The notes: generated by a model from the letters alone, not told the origin. Positions 35,008-44,250 are shown, counted from the first letter of the stretch. The stretch: 64,000 bases of DNA from MH13 sp042140245 (GCF_042140245.1 NZ_CP159483.1:868001-932000), one strand, 5' to 3'. Made by a program: numbers and translations.

Positions 35008-36087
35008 TCAGGCCTCGCGCAAGGAGAGTGTCGAGGCTGTGTCAAACAGGTGAAATGTGGAGGGTTCTGCACCAAGGCTGACCGTCTCGCCTGCCTCCAC
35101 CTTGGTTTGACCTGGGTTGTGGACCGTCAGCTTGGTGCCATCCTTCAGGGCGCCGTAAAGATAGCTGTCGCTGCCGAGTTGTTCCACCGCGGCGACTTGC
35201 ATATCCATCACGCCGATGGGGTCGGGACGCAGCTCATTGGGGCGCACGCCTAGTGTAACTTTTTGGCCGACTTGGTGGCGGAACCCGTTCGACGGCAGAT
35301 GGATTTTCTCCCCCGTATCAAGGGTAAGCAACGTCCGGTCAGAGGTGTCGATTTCGCCGGTTAGAAAGTTCATCTTCGGCGAGCCGATAAAGCCCGCCAC
35401 GAACAGGTTGGCCGGCGAATTGTAGAGATCGAGCGGACGGCCGAATTGCTCCAGAACGCCAAGGCGCAGCACAGCGATTTTATCGGCCATCGTCATGGCC
35501 TCCACCTGATCGTGGGTCACATAGATCATGGTGTTCCCAAGGCGCTTGTGGAGCGCGGAAATCTCGCCGCGCATATCAACGCGCAGTTCGGCATCCAGGT
35601 TCGATAGCGGTTCATCGAACAGAAACACCTTCGGTTCGCGGACAACGGCACGGCCGATGGCGACGCGCTGGCGTTGTCCGCCCGATAGATCTTTCGGGCG
35701 TCGATCCAGCAGCATGTCGATCTGCAGCATGGCAGCGACCGATTGGATTTTTTCGGCGATCTCAGCCTTCGGCGTATTGATGTTTTCAAGGCCGAAAGAA
35801 AGGTTTTGCCGCACCGTCATGTGCGGATAAAGCGCGTAGGACTGGAAGACCATGGCCAGCCCGCGGTCGGCTGCCGGGATTGTGTTGACCACCGAGCCTT
35901 CGATCTCAATATCGCCGGAGGTGATCGGCTCAAGACCGGAAATCATCCGCAGGAGTGTGGATTTTCCGCAGCCGGACGGACCAACAAACACGCAGAACTC
36001 GCCATACTCGATCTGCATGTCGATGCCGCGGATTACCTCGGTCTCGCCATAGGCTTTTTTCAGGTTTTTCAGCTCAACGCTGGCCAT
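35008..36087 (-). CDS. Sugar ABC transporter ATP-binding protein (UgpC/MalK type)
   Basis: 359 aa. Walker A GPSGCGKST, Q-loop FQSYALYPHMTV, signature LSGGQRQRVAIGRAVVR, Walker B VFLFDEPLSNLDAELR and a C-terminal TOBE domain are present. It serves the two permeases and the binding protein encoded upstream on the same strand. A 120-base gap with a small hairpin separates it from the permease gene. Confidence 0.94.
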   Translation of the reverse strand: MASVELKNLKKAYGETEVIRGIDMQIEYGEFCVFVGPSGCGKSTLLRMISGLEPITSGDIEIEGSVVNTIPAADRGLAMVFQSYALYPHMTVRQNLSFGLENINTPKAEIAEKIQSVAAMLQIDMLLDRRPKDLSGGQRQRVAIGRAVVREPKVFLFDEPLSNLDAELRVDMRGEISALHKRLGNTMIYVTHDQVEAMTMADKIAVLRLGVLEQFGRPLDLYNSPANLFVAGFIGSPKMNFLTGEIDTSDRTLLTLDTGEKIHLPSNGFRHQVGQKVTLGVRPNELRPDPIGVMDMQVAAVEQLGSDSYLYGALKDGTKLTVHNPGQTKVEAGETVSLGAEPSTFHLFDTASTLSLREA

Positions 36088-36181
36088 TGTGTTCCCCCGT
36101 GATCGGTTTGCCGATCATTCTTCTCTCCTCGGCGCGAGCCTTTGACCCAATCACGCCGTTTGTTTCCAATGCGCTTCGCTC

Positions 36182-36196
36182 TGTTCCTTCGGAACA
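36182..36196. repeat. Small palindrome in the permease-ATPase gap
   Basis: TGTTCC-TTC-GGAACA, a 6-bp stem with a 3-base loop, in the 120-base gap between the permease and ATPase genes. It resembles the hairpins at about 5865-5875 and 28284-28303 and may be a dispersed palindromic element or an mRNA-processing signal. Confidence 0.4.
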
Positions 36197-36207
36197 ACCG
36201 CGTCGCT

Positions 36208-37290
36208 TTATTTACCCCCGGTCGAGGCAATCCCCGTGGCGATGTACTTCTGCAGGAACATGAACACCAGCGCGATGGGCAGCAGCGTCAACACCGTCAT
36301 GGCGAGCAGGCTCGACCATTCGGTTTGAAGCTCACCCTGGAAAGAGTTCAGCGCCAATTGCAGCGTGAAGTTCTGGCTTTCCGTCAGTACGATCAGCGGC
36401 CAAAGGAAGTCGTTCCAGCGCCACATGATCGCAAGGATCGCCAGCACCGCAATCGCGGGTGCCGAGAGCGGGATGATGATCCGCCAGAAAATCTTCCACT
36501 CCGACGCCTTGTCCATGCGCGCAGCGTCCAAAATCTCGTCGGGTATGGTGATCATGTATTGGCGTAAGAGAAACACCCCGGTGGGCGTGGCCGCGCCAGG
36601 TATGATCACGCCCCAGAGCGAGTTTAACATGCCCATCTCGGTGACGATCAGGAACAGCGGCACCAGCACCACCGTTTGCGGGATCATCAACGTTCCGATG
36701 ACCAGTAAGAGCACCGCCGTTCGCCCTCGGAACTGGTATTTTGAGAGCGCGAAGGCCGCCATGGCGTTGACCAGCAGCATGATCAGTGTCGCCGTCACCG
36801 TGATGAAGGTGGAGTTGAAGAAGAAGCGCATGAAATTGAAGCGCTCAAACAGGCCGGTGTAGTTTTCCACCGCCAGCCGCACCTCCTGAACCGGTTGCCG
36901 GTCTGAGATATCGACGCGCAACCGCTCGTCCGGGTTTGCTGGATCAACCATCTGCGCCACCAGGCCCACGCGGCGCAACTGCGCTAACGTGCGACCTTCA
37001 TGGTCGCCGCCGGTGATCTCAAACAGCGGGAATTGCCCGTCCATCCCGGGCAACTCCACCGTGGTCTGCTGATAGGGCAAAAAGGTGGGTGGGTAGCGTT
37101 GCAGATCAGCCTCGGTTTTGAAGCTCGACATGAGCAGCCAGACCACCGGGAAAAACATCAAGAAGACGCCGAGGATCAGGTAGCCGTAGGATACCCAATC
37201 CGTCCAATGCAGCTTGCCGTTCTTGCCACGGGTGGCAGTGAGCATCTGCCAGAGGGTCATCTTCCCACTAACGGAGTTAGCCATCGACAT
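36208..37290 (-). CDS. Sugar ABC transporter permease (MalG type) with periplasmic insertion
   Basis: 360 aa, about 80 longer than usual. Helix 1 (WVSYGYLILGVFLMFFPVVW) is followed by an insertion of roughly 80-100 residues, about 70-160 (TVELPGMDGQFPLFEITGGD to VRLAVENYTGLFERFNF), before the remaining five helices. The EAA motif (DEILDAARMDKASEWKIFWR) and the FMFLQKYIATGIASTGGK end are normal. The insertion should lie in the periplasm and could contact the binding protein or sugar. The start overlaps the upstream permease gene by 14 bases. Confidence 0.92.
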   Translation of the reverse strand: MSMANSVSGKMTLWQMLTATRGKNGKLHWTDWVSYGYLILGVFLMFFPVVWLLMSSFKTEADLQRYPPTFLPYQQTTVELPGMDGQFPLFEITGGDHEGRTLAQLRRVGLVAQMVDPANPDERLRVDISDRQPVQEVRLAVENYTGLFERFNFMRFFFNSTFITVTATLIMLLVNAMAAFALSKYQFRGRTAVLLLVIGTLMIPQTVVLVPLFLIVTEMGMLNSLWGVIIPGAATPTGVFLLRQYMITIPDEILDAARMDKASEWKIFWRIIIPLSAPAIAVLAILAIMWRWNDFLWPLIVLTESQNFTLQLALNSFQGELQTEWSSLLAMTVLTLLPIALVFMFLQKYIATGIASTGGK

Positions 37291-38347
37291 TCCTCCGGTT
37301 GATCCACAGCTGCACCAGCGTCAACAACACCAAAACGCCCGCCACCATCAGCGAGGCCGCGGCGGCGAGGCCAAACAGACGCGGTGCCCCGGCAAAGCCT
37401 TCTTCATAGATGTACTGGATGATGAAGGTGGTGGCTGTGCCCGGTCCACCGCCGGTGAAGGCGAAGACTTCATCAAAGGTTTGCACGCCCTTGATCAGTG
37501 CCAACACGAGCACCACAAGCATGGTGGGTGAGAGCAGTGGCAGCGTTATTTTGGTGAACGTACGCCAGGGTGAGGCGCGGTCCATGGTGGCGGCTTCATA
37601 GACGTCGCGTGGGATCGCTTGTAATCCGGCCAGCAGGATGAGCGTGTAGAAGCCCATATGCGCCCAGACAGATAGGAAGACGGTCCAGGTGAAGGCCCAT
37701 TGCGCATCAATCAGCCAGTTTGTGCCGCCAATGCCTGTCCAGTCGAGGAAGGCGTTCAGCAGGCCCTCGCGCTGCAAGATCCATTTCCAGATCAGCGCGA
37801 CAACAACCGGCGACAGAAGCACGGGGAAGAAGAAAACGGAGCGGAAGAAGCCGCGGGCGCGGATGTCACGGTTCAAGATGATGGCGGTCAGCAACGAAAA
37901 GCCGACCATGATGCCGACCTGCAAGGTGACGAACCAAGTGGTGTTCCACACCGCGCGCCAGAATTTGTCCTGAAGGCAGGAATTGGGATCAAGAAAGTTT
38001 GAGCAGTCCGACAGCGTGGCGAAGTTCTGACCGCCGACATAGGGGCGGTTTTCCAGCAGAACATTGTCACCGCCGGTCATGGCGTAAAAGACGTTCAAGA
38101 TGATCGGCAAAAAGGCAAACAGGCCGAACAGAAGCAGGTTGGGCAGAAGGAAAACCCAAGCAAGCCGGTTGACGCCTAGAAGCCTTTGCAGCGCCAAGAA
38201 GGGTATCTCGATCACCCGCATAAGCGGTGAGAGAAGGGTAAGGGCGATCCCATCTCCCTTCACCGGTGCAGCCCGCGATGGCCGCTGTGGGGAAGGTTCG
38301 GGTGAGGCGGGCGATGTGTTATCGCCCACCTCCGTGTTGGTGACCAT
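37277..38347 (-). CDS. Sugar ABC transporter permease (MalF type)
   Basis: 356 aa with a Pro/Ser-rich cytoplasmic tail of about 60 residues, six helices and the EAA motif (RDVYEAATMDRASPWRTFTK). A periplasmic loop after helix 1 contains two cysteines (LSDCSNFLDPNSCLQDKF) that could form a disulfide. It follows the binding-protein gene by 14 bases and overlaps the next permease gene. Confidence 0.93.
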   Translation of the reverse strand: MVTNTEVGDNTSPASPEPSPQRPSRAAPVKGDGIALTLLSPLMRVIEIPFLALQRLLGVNRLAWVFLLPNLLLFGLFAFLPIILNVFYAMTGGDNVLLENRPYVGGQNFATLSDCSNFLDPNSCLQDKFWRAVWNTTWFVTLQVGIMVGFSLLTAIILNRDIRARGFFRSVFFFPVLLSPVVVALIWKWILQREGLLNAFLDWTGIGGTNWLIDAQWAFTWTVFLSVWAHMGFYTLILLAGLQAIPRDVYEAATMDRASPWRTFTKITLPLLSPTMLVVLVLALIKGVQTFDEVFAFTGGGPGTATTFIIQYIYEEGFAGAPRLFGLAAAASLMVAGVLVLLTLVQLWINRRNVDG

Positions 38348-38361
38348 CGGTCAGGCCCGGC

Positions 38362-39642
38362 CTAGTTGGTCTCAGCCATGGCTTCGGCGAGGTCAGAGGC
38401 CGCGCGCTCCATGGCTTCCTCAACTGTCAGCTCGCCAACAATGGCTTGGCTGACGCGTTCAACCGTGATGCCGAACATGGCGCGGTTGCCCGCATAGCCT
38501 TGATAGGCGAAGGCAGCTGGGTGGATGTCGGGCAGCGAACCGGCAAAGCCGTTCAGCGCTGCTTTGGCGCCATCCGAAGCGTCCTGGAACTCAACACCAG
38601 CTGCGGCCACGCCAAGGTGGGCCGGGATGTTGCGGGTGCGGGCGGCCACTTCGCCATACACATCTTCCTGTGCCAGGAAGTCGATCAAAGCGGCCACCTC
38701 TTCTGGGTGCTCGGTTTCAGCGAAACCGACGATGCCTGCGCCACCTGGCATACCAGAGCATGCGCCAGCTGGACCACATGGCGAACCGACAACTTGCCAA
38801 TCGAAGAAGTCGCCAACCTGCTCGTCCATGCGGCCAACCTGCCAGCTGCCGGAATAGTAGAAGACGAGGTCACCATTGATGAACTCCTGCGCGGCATCCT
38901 GATAGGTCTGACCGCCCTGGCCAGCCCACACATCGCGGGCGATGGTGCCGTCTTCGTGCCAATCCACGAACTGCTGAACGAAGGCCGTGAAACCATCGTC
39001 GACCAGGATGGCATCGCCATTCTCATCGAACAGAGCCGCGCCGTAAGAGATCGCTGGACCTGCGACGCGGTGGCCGGACCGGTCAATCGCCATTGGGAAT
39101 GGTGCGCCGGTTGCTTCAGCGACCTGGCGTGAGGCGTCAGCCCAGTCTTCCCAAGTTGCACCTTCGCCAGGAAGGTCAACGCCAGCCTGCTCGAAGAGCG
39201 TTGCGTTGACGAACGCGCCTGTCACGGTCAGCTGTGAGTGCATGCCGTAGATGCCCTGACGGTCTTCGCCGCCACGGTACCAGTCGAGCGTGCCGCCAAA
39301 GCTTTCATCCCAGTAGCCTGCGTCCACATAGGGTTCCAGGTCGAGATAGTACTCGTTGAGGCCGCCAAGGTCGGTGACTTTGGCAAGGTCGGGGCCTTCG
39401 CCAGCAGCCAGCTGGACAGGCAGGTTCTCAAGGATGGCCTGGTAAGGCACCACATCGACAGCGACGGTGACGCCAGGGTTGGCCTCTTCGAAGCGGTCGA
39501 TCACATCATCATAGACTTCGCATTCATTGCCATCGGAATAGCACATGAAGCGGATTTCCTGCGCTGAAGCCGTAGCCGGAACCAAAGCGGTGCCTGCCAT
39601 CATTGCCGCCAGCGCGGACGTGGTAAGGAGGGTCTTTTTCAT
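38362..39642 (-). CDS. Sugar ABC transporter substrate-binding protein
   Basis: 426 aa, family 1 solute-binding protein. Signal peptide MKKTLLTTSALAAMMAGTAL with cleavage after ATASA; the mature protein starts QEIRFMCYSDGNECEVYDD. A cysteine pair in GSPCGPAGACSG may be a disulfide. The start at 39642 has GGGAGAG upstream; the open frame extends to 39909 but this would bury the signal peptide. In this operon the ligand may be sulfoquinovosyl glycerol, sulfoquinovose or a uronate glycoside. Aromatic and basic residues are plentiful, but I cannot assign specificity. Confidence 0.92.
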   Translation of the reverse strand: MKKTLLTTSALAAMMAGTALVPATASAQEIRFMCYSDGNECEVYDDVIDRFEEANPGVTVAVDVVPYQAILENLPVQLAAGEGPDLAKVTDLGGLNEYYLDLEPYVDAGYWDESFGGTLDWYRGGEDRQGIYGMHSQLTVTGAFVNATLFEQAGVDLPGEGATWEDWADASRQVAEATGAPFPMAIDRSGHRVAGPAISYGAALFDENGDAILVDDGFTAFVQQFVDWHEDGTIARDVWAGQGGQTYQDAAQEFINGDLVFYYSGSWQVGRMDEQVGDFFDWQVVGSPCGPAGACSGMPGGAGIVGFAETEHPEEVAALIDFLAQEDVYGEVAARTRNIPAHLGVAAAGVEFQDASDGAKAALNGFAGSLPDIHPAAFAYQGYAGNRAMFGITVERVSQAIVGELTVEEAMERAASDLAEAMAETN

Positions 39643-39691
39643 TTGTTTCTCTCCCAAGAGGTCTAAAATAGCCTGCCCAAACTGGTTTTTC

Positions 39692-40780
39692 TTAATGCGT
39701 CTGGGGCTGAGGTGGATGAGGCCTTTCAGGCTGCCATCCGGCGTAGAGCGCGTTCTCCTTTCCGAGCGGTAGGGCCACGCGCTTTCCTGTCCGTGCAGCC
39801 TGATAGACCGCCGTGACAAGTTCGATTGACCGGCGTCCATCAGCCAATGTGACGTCACGACCGGGGTGCCCGTCAAGTGAATATGCGATTGCCTGGAAGA
39901 ATCCGGCATATCCTTGAGGGACGGGGGTCAAATTGGCCAAAACGGCATCGATTTGTGCTTGTTTGGTGGGGTTGCGAGCAGTGAAGGTCCAGGTGCCTTC
40001 GCCCGGCGCATAGGGTTCGGTGCCTGAGGTTGCGGTCAGACCTTCAAAAAGGAACCGCAAACGGCTGGTATCATCACCGGCGCCCAGCGAAATGGAAGAG
40101 GTGGCAAGCGCGCCGGATTCCATCTCAAAGCTGATCGCTGCGCAGTCTTCGACCTCAATCGGATTCACCCGCGTTGTGGTGATCGCTGAGAGCGAGCGGA
40201 TCGGACCCATCACATAGGTGAGCAAATCGTGATTGTGGATCGCATGGCCGAGCACCGCGCCGCCCGACTCGCCGGTCCATGTGCCGCGCCAGGCAACAGC
40301 GTAATACTCTGAATCGCGGTTCCAATGGGTTTCAAGGCTCGCCGCATAAGGCTTGCCAGCAAGCCCTGCATGGATGAGCGCTTGGAGCTGATGCAAGCCG
40401 TGGCCATAGCGATATTGGAAAACCGGGAAGACCTTGCATTTCGCCTCGGTTGCAGCCTCGATGAGCGCGTCCACTTCGCGCACGGAGCGCACCAGCGGCT
40501 TTTCGCAGATCACATGCTTGCCAGCTTTGAGGCCAGCCAGCGTCATGTCGAAATGCAGGTGCGGTGGCAGGCAGATATCGACGATGTCGATGGCATCATC
40601 GTTTAGAACTGCATGGCTGTCGGTATGAATAGCGATGCTGTTGTCACCGCCCGTGATCACCCGCGCGCGATCTTGGTTGAGGTCGCAAATGGCTTTCACG
40701 GCAAATTGGTCGGGCAGTTGCCGGTAGCCCGCCAGATGCTGCTCTCCGATGCCAGCGCCGATGATGGCCACATTGCGCAT
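39692..40780 (-). CDS. Gfo/Idh/MocA-family oxidoreductase (first)
   Basis: 362 aa. The N-terminal Rossmann motif VAIIGAGIGEQHLAGY and the EKPLVRSV block (lysine-proline of the family active site) are clear, as is GAVLGHAIHNHDLLTYVMG, the usual helix bearing the catalytic histidine. The family oxidises or reduces sugars and sugar acids, or catalyses oxidoreductive glycoside hydrolysis. It is immediately upstream of the transporter genes and 1 base downstream of the next Gfo/Idh gene. Confidence 0.88.
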   Translation of the reverse strand: MRNVAIIGAGIGEQHLAGYRQLPDQFAVKAICDLNQDRARVITGGDNSIAIHTDSHAVLNDDAIDIVDICLPPHLHFDMTLAGLKAGKHVICEKPLVRSVREVDALIEAATEAKCKVFPVFQYRYGHGLHQLQALIHAGLAGKPYAASLETHWNRDSEYYAVAWRGTWTGESGGAVLGHAIHNHDLLTYVMGPIRSLSAITTTRVNPIEVEDCAAISFEMESGALATSSISLGAGDDTSRLRFLFEGLTATSGTEPYAPGEGTWTFTARNPTKQAQIDAVLANLTPVPQGYAGFFQAIAYSLDGHPGRDVTLADGRRSIELVTAVYQAARTGKRVALPLGKENALYAGWQPERPHPPQPQTH

Positions 40781-40781
40781 G

Positions 40782-41786
40782 CTACGACTGCCCTTCTGCC
40801 ATCATCTGGGCCTTGATCCCAAGCTCCATCACCTTGAAGGCGTGGGCTTGCGGCATCGCTGTTTCGGTGCGGTTTGCAATGTCGTTCGCCAGGTTTTGGA
40901 AGTAGGGCAGGCCTGCATCGGCGCAGTGGATTTTCTCGCATTTGTCGCCATTGACCAGCACCAGGAAGTCGGTGCCCTCAGGCCCACCGACATCGACATA
41001 TTTGCGCAGCTCAATATAGCCCTCAGTCCCGAGGATCGTCAGGCGGCCATCGCCCCAATTGGGCAGTGCATCGGGCGTGTACCAATCCACGCGGATGTAG
41101 CCGTGGCCCTGATCGCTTTTCAGGGCGATTTCGCCAAAATCCTGCAGGCCTTTGTCATCAGGATTGGCGAAGTTGCCGACCTGCGCCAGCGTGATCTCAG
41201 CGTCCGTCGAGCCGGTGAAAAACAGGAACTGATCGATCTGGTGGCTGGCAATATCCACCAGAATGCCGCCATAGGCGTCGCGTTCAAAGAACCAATCCGG
41301 CCGGGTGCCGCGGTTGAGGCGATGTGGGCCTTGGCCGAGAGTTTGCACCACTTTGCCGATGGCACCGGCTTGAACCAGTTCGGTGGCCTTGGTGACCGAG
41401 GGCACCTCGAAGCGCTCGGAAAAATCCACTGACCAGATACGACCGGTCCGTGTCTGGCAGTCCTTGATGGCATCCAGCTGTTCCAGCGTCGTGCAGCCGG
41501 GCTTATCGACCATCACGTCCTTGCCGGCTTCCATGGCCGCGATGGCGAGCGCTGCTCGGTCACGGGGAATGGCGGAGATGAGGATGAGGTCTATCTCTGG
41601 GTCGACCAGAATATCGTCTCTGCTGGCCTTGGGCACGTCTGGAAAGCGTTTGACGAACCCGTCCTCGGTGCCAGGCGTCCCTTCCGTCCACCAGCTTTTG
41701 AACGTGGCCCCAACATCCTGCATGTTACCCGCCATGCCAAAAATGTGGCGGTGATCGATGCCGAGGGCTGCAAAGGTCAATGTCAT
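40782..41786 (-). CDS. Gfo/Idh/MocA-family oxidoreductase (second)
   Basis: 334 aa. It starts MTLTFAALGIDHRHIFGM, a degenerate Rossmann turn rather than the usual GxGxxG, and has the MVDKPGCTTLEQLDAI equivalent of the EKP motif (DKP here). The C-terminal alpha/beta domain contains GGILVDIASHQIDQFLFF with a histidine at the expected place. Its start overlaps the end of the third Gfo/Idh gene by 4 bases, so they are coupled. The altered N-terminal motif may mean different cofactor handling. Confidence 0.86.
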   Translation of the reverse strand: MTLTFAALGIDHRHIFGMAGNMQDVGATFKSWWTEGTPGTEDGFVKRFPDVPKASRDDILVDPEIDLILISAIPRDRAALAIAAMEAGKDVMVDKPGCTTLEQLDAIKDCQTRTGRIWSVDFSERFEVPSVTKATELVQAGAIGKVVQTLGQGPHRLNRGTRPDWFFERDAYGGILVDIASHQIDQFLFFTGSTDAEITLAQVGNFANPDDKGLQDFGEIALKSDQGHGYIRVDWYTPDALPNWGDGRLTILGTEGYIELRKYVDVGGPEGTDFLVLVNGDKCEKIHCADAGLPYFQNLANDIANRTETAMPQAHAFKVMELGIKAQMMAEGQS

Positions 41787-42814
41787 TGCGCGATAGCCAC
41801 CATCTGGCAGATTTTGGAGGAGTGCTCGATCGCGTCAATCAACAGGTGGGCTGCAAGCGCTTTACGCCCTGTGACAACAGGATCGCGACCTTCGGTGATG
41901 GCATCACAGAAGTCTTCGATGATGCCCTGGTGCCATTCATGGGTGAAGGCCATAGGGTCCGCGCCGCCGCCGGTGGTGGCTGAGGCGCCGAACGTTTCCG
42001 TTTCGCCGTTGCGCCACGACACGGTGAGCACGCCTGAACCCAGATGCAGGCTGGCTTTGGCGAAATGCAGGGTGATGGTTTCTGCCCCACCTGGAAAGCT
42101 TGCTGATGAGGCGACCAGTGAACCGATGGCGCCGTTCGTAAAGCGCAGACCCGCCGTCGCGAAGTCTTCGGCTTCCATCGTGTGGAAGCGGCTGGTGGCC
42201 GTCATCGCTTGCACGCTTGCCACTGGGCCGGTGAGAGAAAGCGCCAAATCGAGGGTATGGATCGCTTGGCTGATCAGCACGCCGCCACCATCACGGGTAT
42301 AGGTGCCGCGCCCCGGCTCATCATAATAGGCTTGCTCGCGCCACCAGGGCACATTGATGTCTGCGACGCCCAACGCGCCAAGTTTGCCGGAAGCAACGAG
42401 CTCAGTGGCTTTCTTTGAGGCTTCACGCATGCGGTGCTGGAAGACGATGCCAAGCTTCACGCTGGCGTCCTCGCAGAGCCTGACCACTTGCTCGGCTTCT
42501 TTGTAATCGCGGGCGACGGGCTTCTCCAAAAGGATCGGCTTGCCGGCATTGGCTAGCGGTTCGATCAGCTCGGTTCGTGCATTCGGTGGCGTGACGATGA
42601 TCGCGAAGTCGATGGCAGGATCAGCGGCGATGGCTGCAACATCGGGGTAAGCATCCACGCCATGTTCGTTGGCAAAGGATTGCGCGCTTTCCGGGCGACG
42701 AGCGGTGACCCCTTTCAGGACAACCTTGTCCGATGCTTTGATCGCGGCGACATGGGTTCCGGCCACCATGCCGGTTCCGATGAGAGCGCAGTTTTTTGCC
42801 TGAGTTACTGACAC
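41783..42814 (-). CDS. Gfo/Idh/MocA-family oxidoreductase (third)
   Basis: 343 aa. CALIGTGMVAGTHVAAIKAS is the NAD(P)-binding segment, ILLEKPVARDYKEAEQV the active-site block and GGGVLISQAIHTLDLALSLTG the histidine helix. The start overlaps the end of the hydrolase gene by 10 bases and its stop overlaps the next gene by 4. Three such enzymes in a row suggest several oxidation/reduction steps on one sugar or its epimers. Confidence 0.88.
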   Translation of the reverse strand: MSVTQAKNCALIGTGMVAGTHVAAIKASDKVVLKGVTARRPESAQSFANEHGVDAYPDVAAIAADPAIDFAIIVTPPNARTELIEPLANAGKPILLEKPVARDYKEAEQVVRLCEDASVKLGIVFQHRMREASKKATELVASGKLGALGVADINVPWWREQAYYDEPGRGTYTRDGGGVLISQAIHTLDLALSLTGPVASVQAMTATSRFHTMEAEDFATAGLRFTNGAIGSLVASSASFPGGAETITLHFAKASLHLGSGVLTVSWRNGETETFGASATTGGGADPMAFTHEWHQGIIEDFCDAITEGRDPVVTGRKALAAHLLIDAIEHSSKICQMVAIAQ

Positions 42815-43722
42815 AGATGAGCCTCCAGAAAGTCGAGTGAGACCTGCCGCATGGCAGGCGTTTCGACATGGCCCATGTCTGGTTCAATGTGAAAGTGCAA
42901 GGCCTCCGGCGCATCGGAATACGCAGCGTCAAGTTCTTTGCGTGCCTTTTCAAAGCAGGGTTCTGGCGTTGACCAGTCTTGCAGACCAACGCCGATCATC
43001 AGCGCGCGCGGGGCGGCGAGGCCCGCTATCTGACCGGTGGAGAAGGTTTTCAAAAGGCCCGGCACATTCATGTAGATGCCATGGCCATCGTGCGCTGGGG
43101 TTTTGGTAAGGCAATCCAGATCTGCGAAGGAGCAAAGCGCGACCGATGCTTTCACCCGTTCATCCAGCGCGGCCATCCACCAGGCGTGGGTTGAGCCCAT
43201 GGAGAAACCCAGTGCCCCGATGTGGGTTTCATCCACATCGGCATGGTCTGCTAGAAAACTGATTCCGGCGGCCAACTCTTCGAGCATTTGGCCGAACAGG
43301 GTGGTGCCGTTCCAGAGATGTTTTTTGGCGCGTTCGCTTTCCGTGCGACTTTGCCGGGCGCCGAAGGCAGGCATTTCTAGGCAGAGGCTTGCGATGCCCA
43401 AGGCTTGCAGCGCTGGACCGTAGGCCCCCTGCAGGCTGCCGCGCCCTTCCATCAACTCGGCCATACCAGCCTCAAAGCGATTGCCATGGGCGTGGCAGCA
43501 AAGCACGGCTGGCACCGGCATATCGGGATCGGCGGGATGCAGAAAAAGCGCTGGGACTGTTTCATCCTCAGCGCCTTTAAAATGTAGCGTATCGAGGTTC
43601 CAGCCCTCATGGCTCTGCCGATCCACCAGGCGTGGAGCGGCAAACGCTGCCTCTGTGAGGCTGCTCCCGAGGAGATCTTCAAGTTCCTGAATGACCTCTT
43701 GGCGGGTCTTACGGGACATCAT
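42805..43722 (-). CDS. Alpha/beta hydrolase (dienelactone hydrolase/acetyl xylan esterase-like)
   Basis: 305 aa, no signal peptide. The nucleophile serine is in GALGFSMGSTHAWW (near residue 185), an aspartate in the VGLQDWSTPE region and the histidine in EPDMGHVETPAM. VLCCHAHGNRFE contributes the oxyanion turn. Family members hydrolyse esters of sugars or lactones. In this operon it could deacylate a glycolipid-derived substrate or open a sugar lactone; both are inference. Confidence 0.82.
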   Translation of the reverse strand: MMSRKTRQEVIQELEDLLGSSLTEAAFAAPRLVDRQSHEGWNLDTLHFKGAEDETVPALFLHPADPDMPVPAVLCCHAHGNRFEAGMAELMEGRGSLQGAYGPALQALGIASLCLEMPAFGARQSRTESERAKKHLWNGTTLFGQMLEELAAGISFLADHADVDETHIGALGFSMGSTHAWWMAALDERVKASVALCSFADLDCLTKTPAHDGHGIYMNVPGLLKTFSTGQIAGLAAPRALMIGVGLQDWSTPEPCFEKARKELDAAYSDAPEALHFHIEPDMGHVETPAMRQVSLDFLEAHLCQ

Positions 43723-43731
43723 GATGGCGTA

Positions 43732-44250
43732 TCAGTCACCCAATCCGCTGAACTGTCCTTGGAAGAAAACCAGAGGATCGCCTGTTTTCTCGCCGGTCTG
43801 CATGGTGGCATGCATCACTTGATCCACCAGAATGGTGTGATCACCCGCATCATGCTTGCCGAAGCGGCGGCATTCGAAGCGGGCCAGGCAACCATCGATG
43901 AGCGGCACGCCGTTCGGCCCTTCGTTCCAAACCGTCTGGTCGAACGCATCGGGCTTTTTCGCGAACGCTAGGCACAGCGCTTCCTGATCGTGCGAGAGCA
44001 CGTGGATGGCGGTGTCCCAGGCGTTTGCAAATGCTTCATAGCGGCTTGATTTGCGGTCGATGGACCAAAGCGTCAGCGGCGGTTCCAGAGACACGGAAGA
44101 AAAGCTGTTTACGGTCATGCCTATGGGGCCGGCTTCGGTCATAGCTGTGACCACGGTGACGCCTGTGGCAAAGCGGGAGAAGGCGCTGCGCAACTCCTTT
44201 GAGTTGTTCGCTGCCGGCACGAAACTGGAAATCGGGGCATGCATGTTCAT
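43732..44250 (-). CDS. smoA: Flavin reductase, probable partner of the monooxygenase (SmoA-like)
   Basis: 172 aa, flavin reductase-like split barrel (HpaC/FRED family). SAFSRFATGVTVVTAMTEAG, GMTVNSFSSVSLEPPLTLWS and GDHTILVDQVMHA are the conserved FMN-binding blocks. It would supply reduced FMN to the SsuD-like monooxygenase encoded two genes upstream. The order monooxygenase, aldo-keto reductase, flavin reductase matches the sulfo-SMO genes of Agrobacterium. The symbol is by synteny and family, not by direct comparison. Confidence 0.8.
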   Translation of the reverse strand: MNMHAPISSFVPAANNSKELRSAFSRFATGVTVVTAMTEAGPIGMTVNSFSSVSLEPPLTLWSIDRKSSRYEAFANAWDTAIHVLSHDQEALCLAFAKKPDAFDQTVWNEGPNGVPLIDGCLARFECRRFGKHDAGDHTILVDQVMHATMQTGEKTGDPLVFFQGQFSGLGD

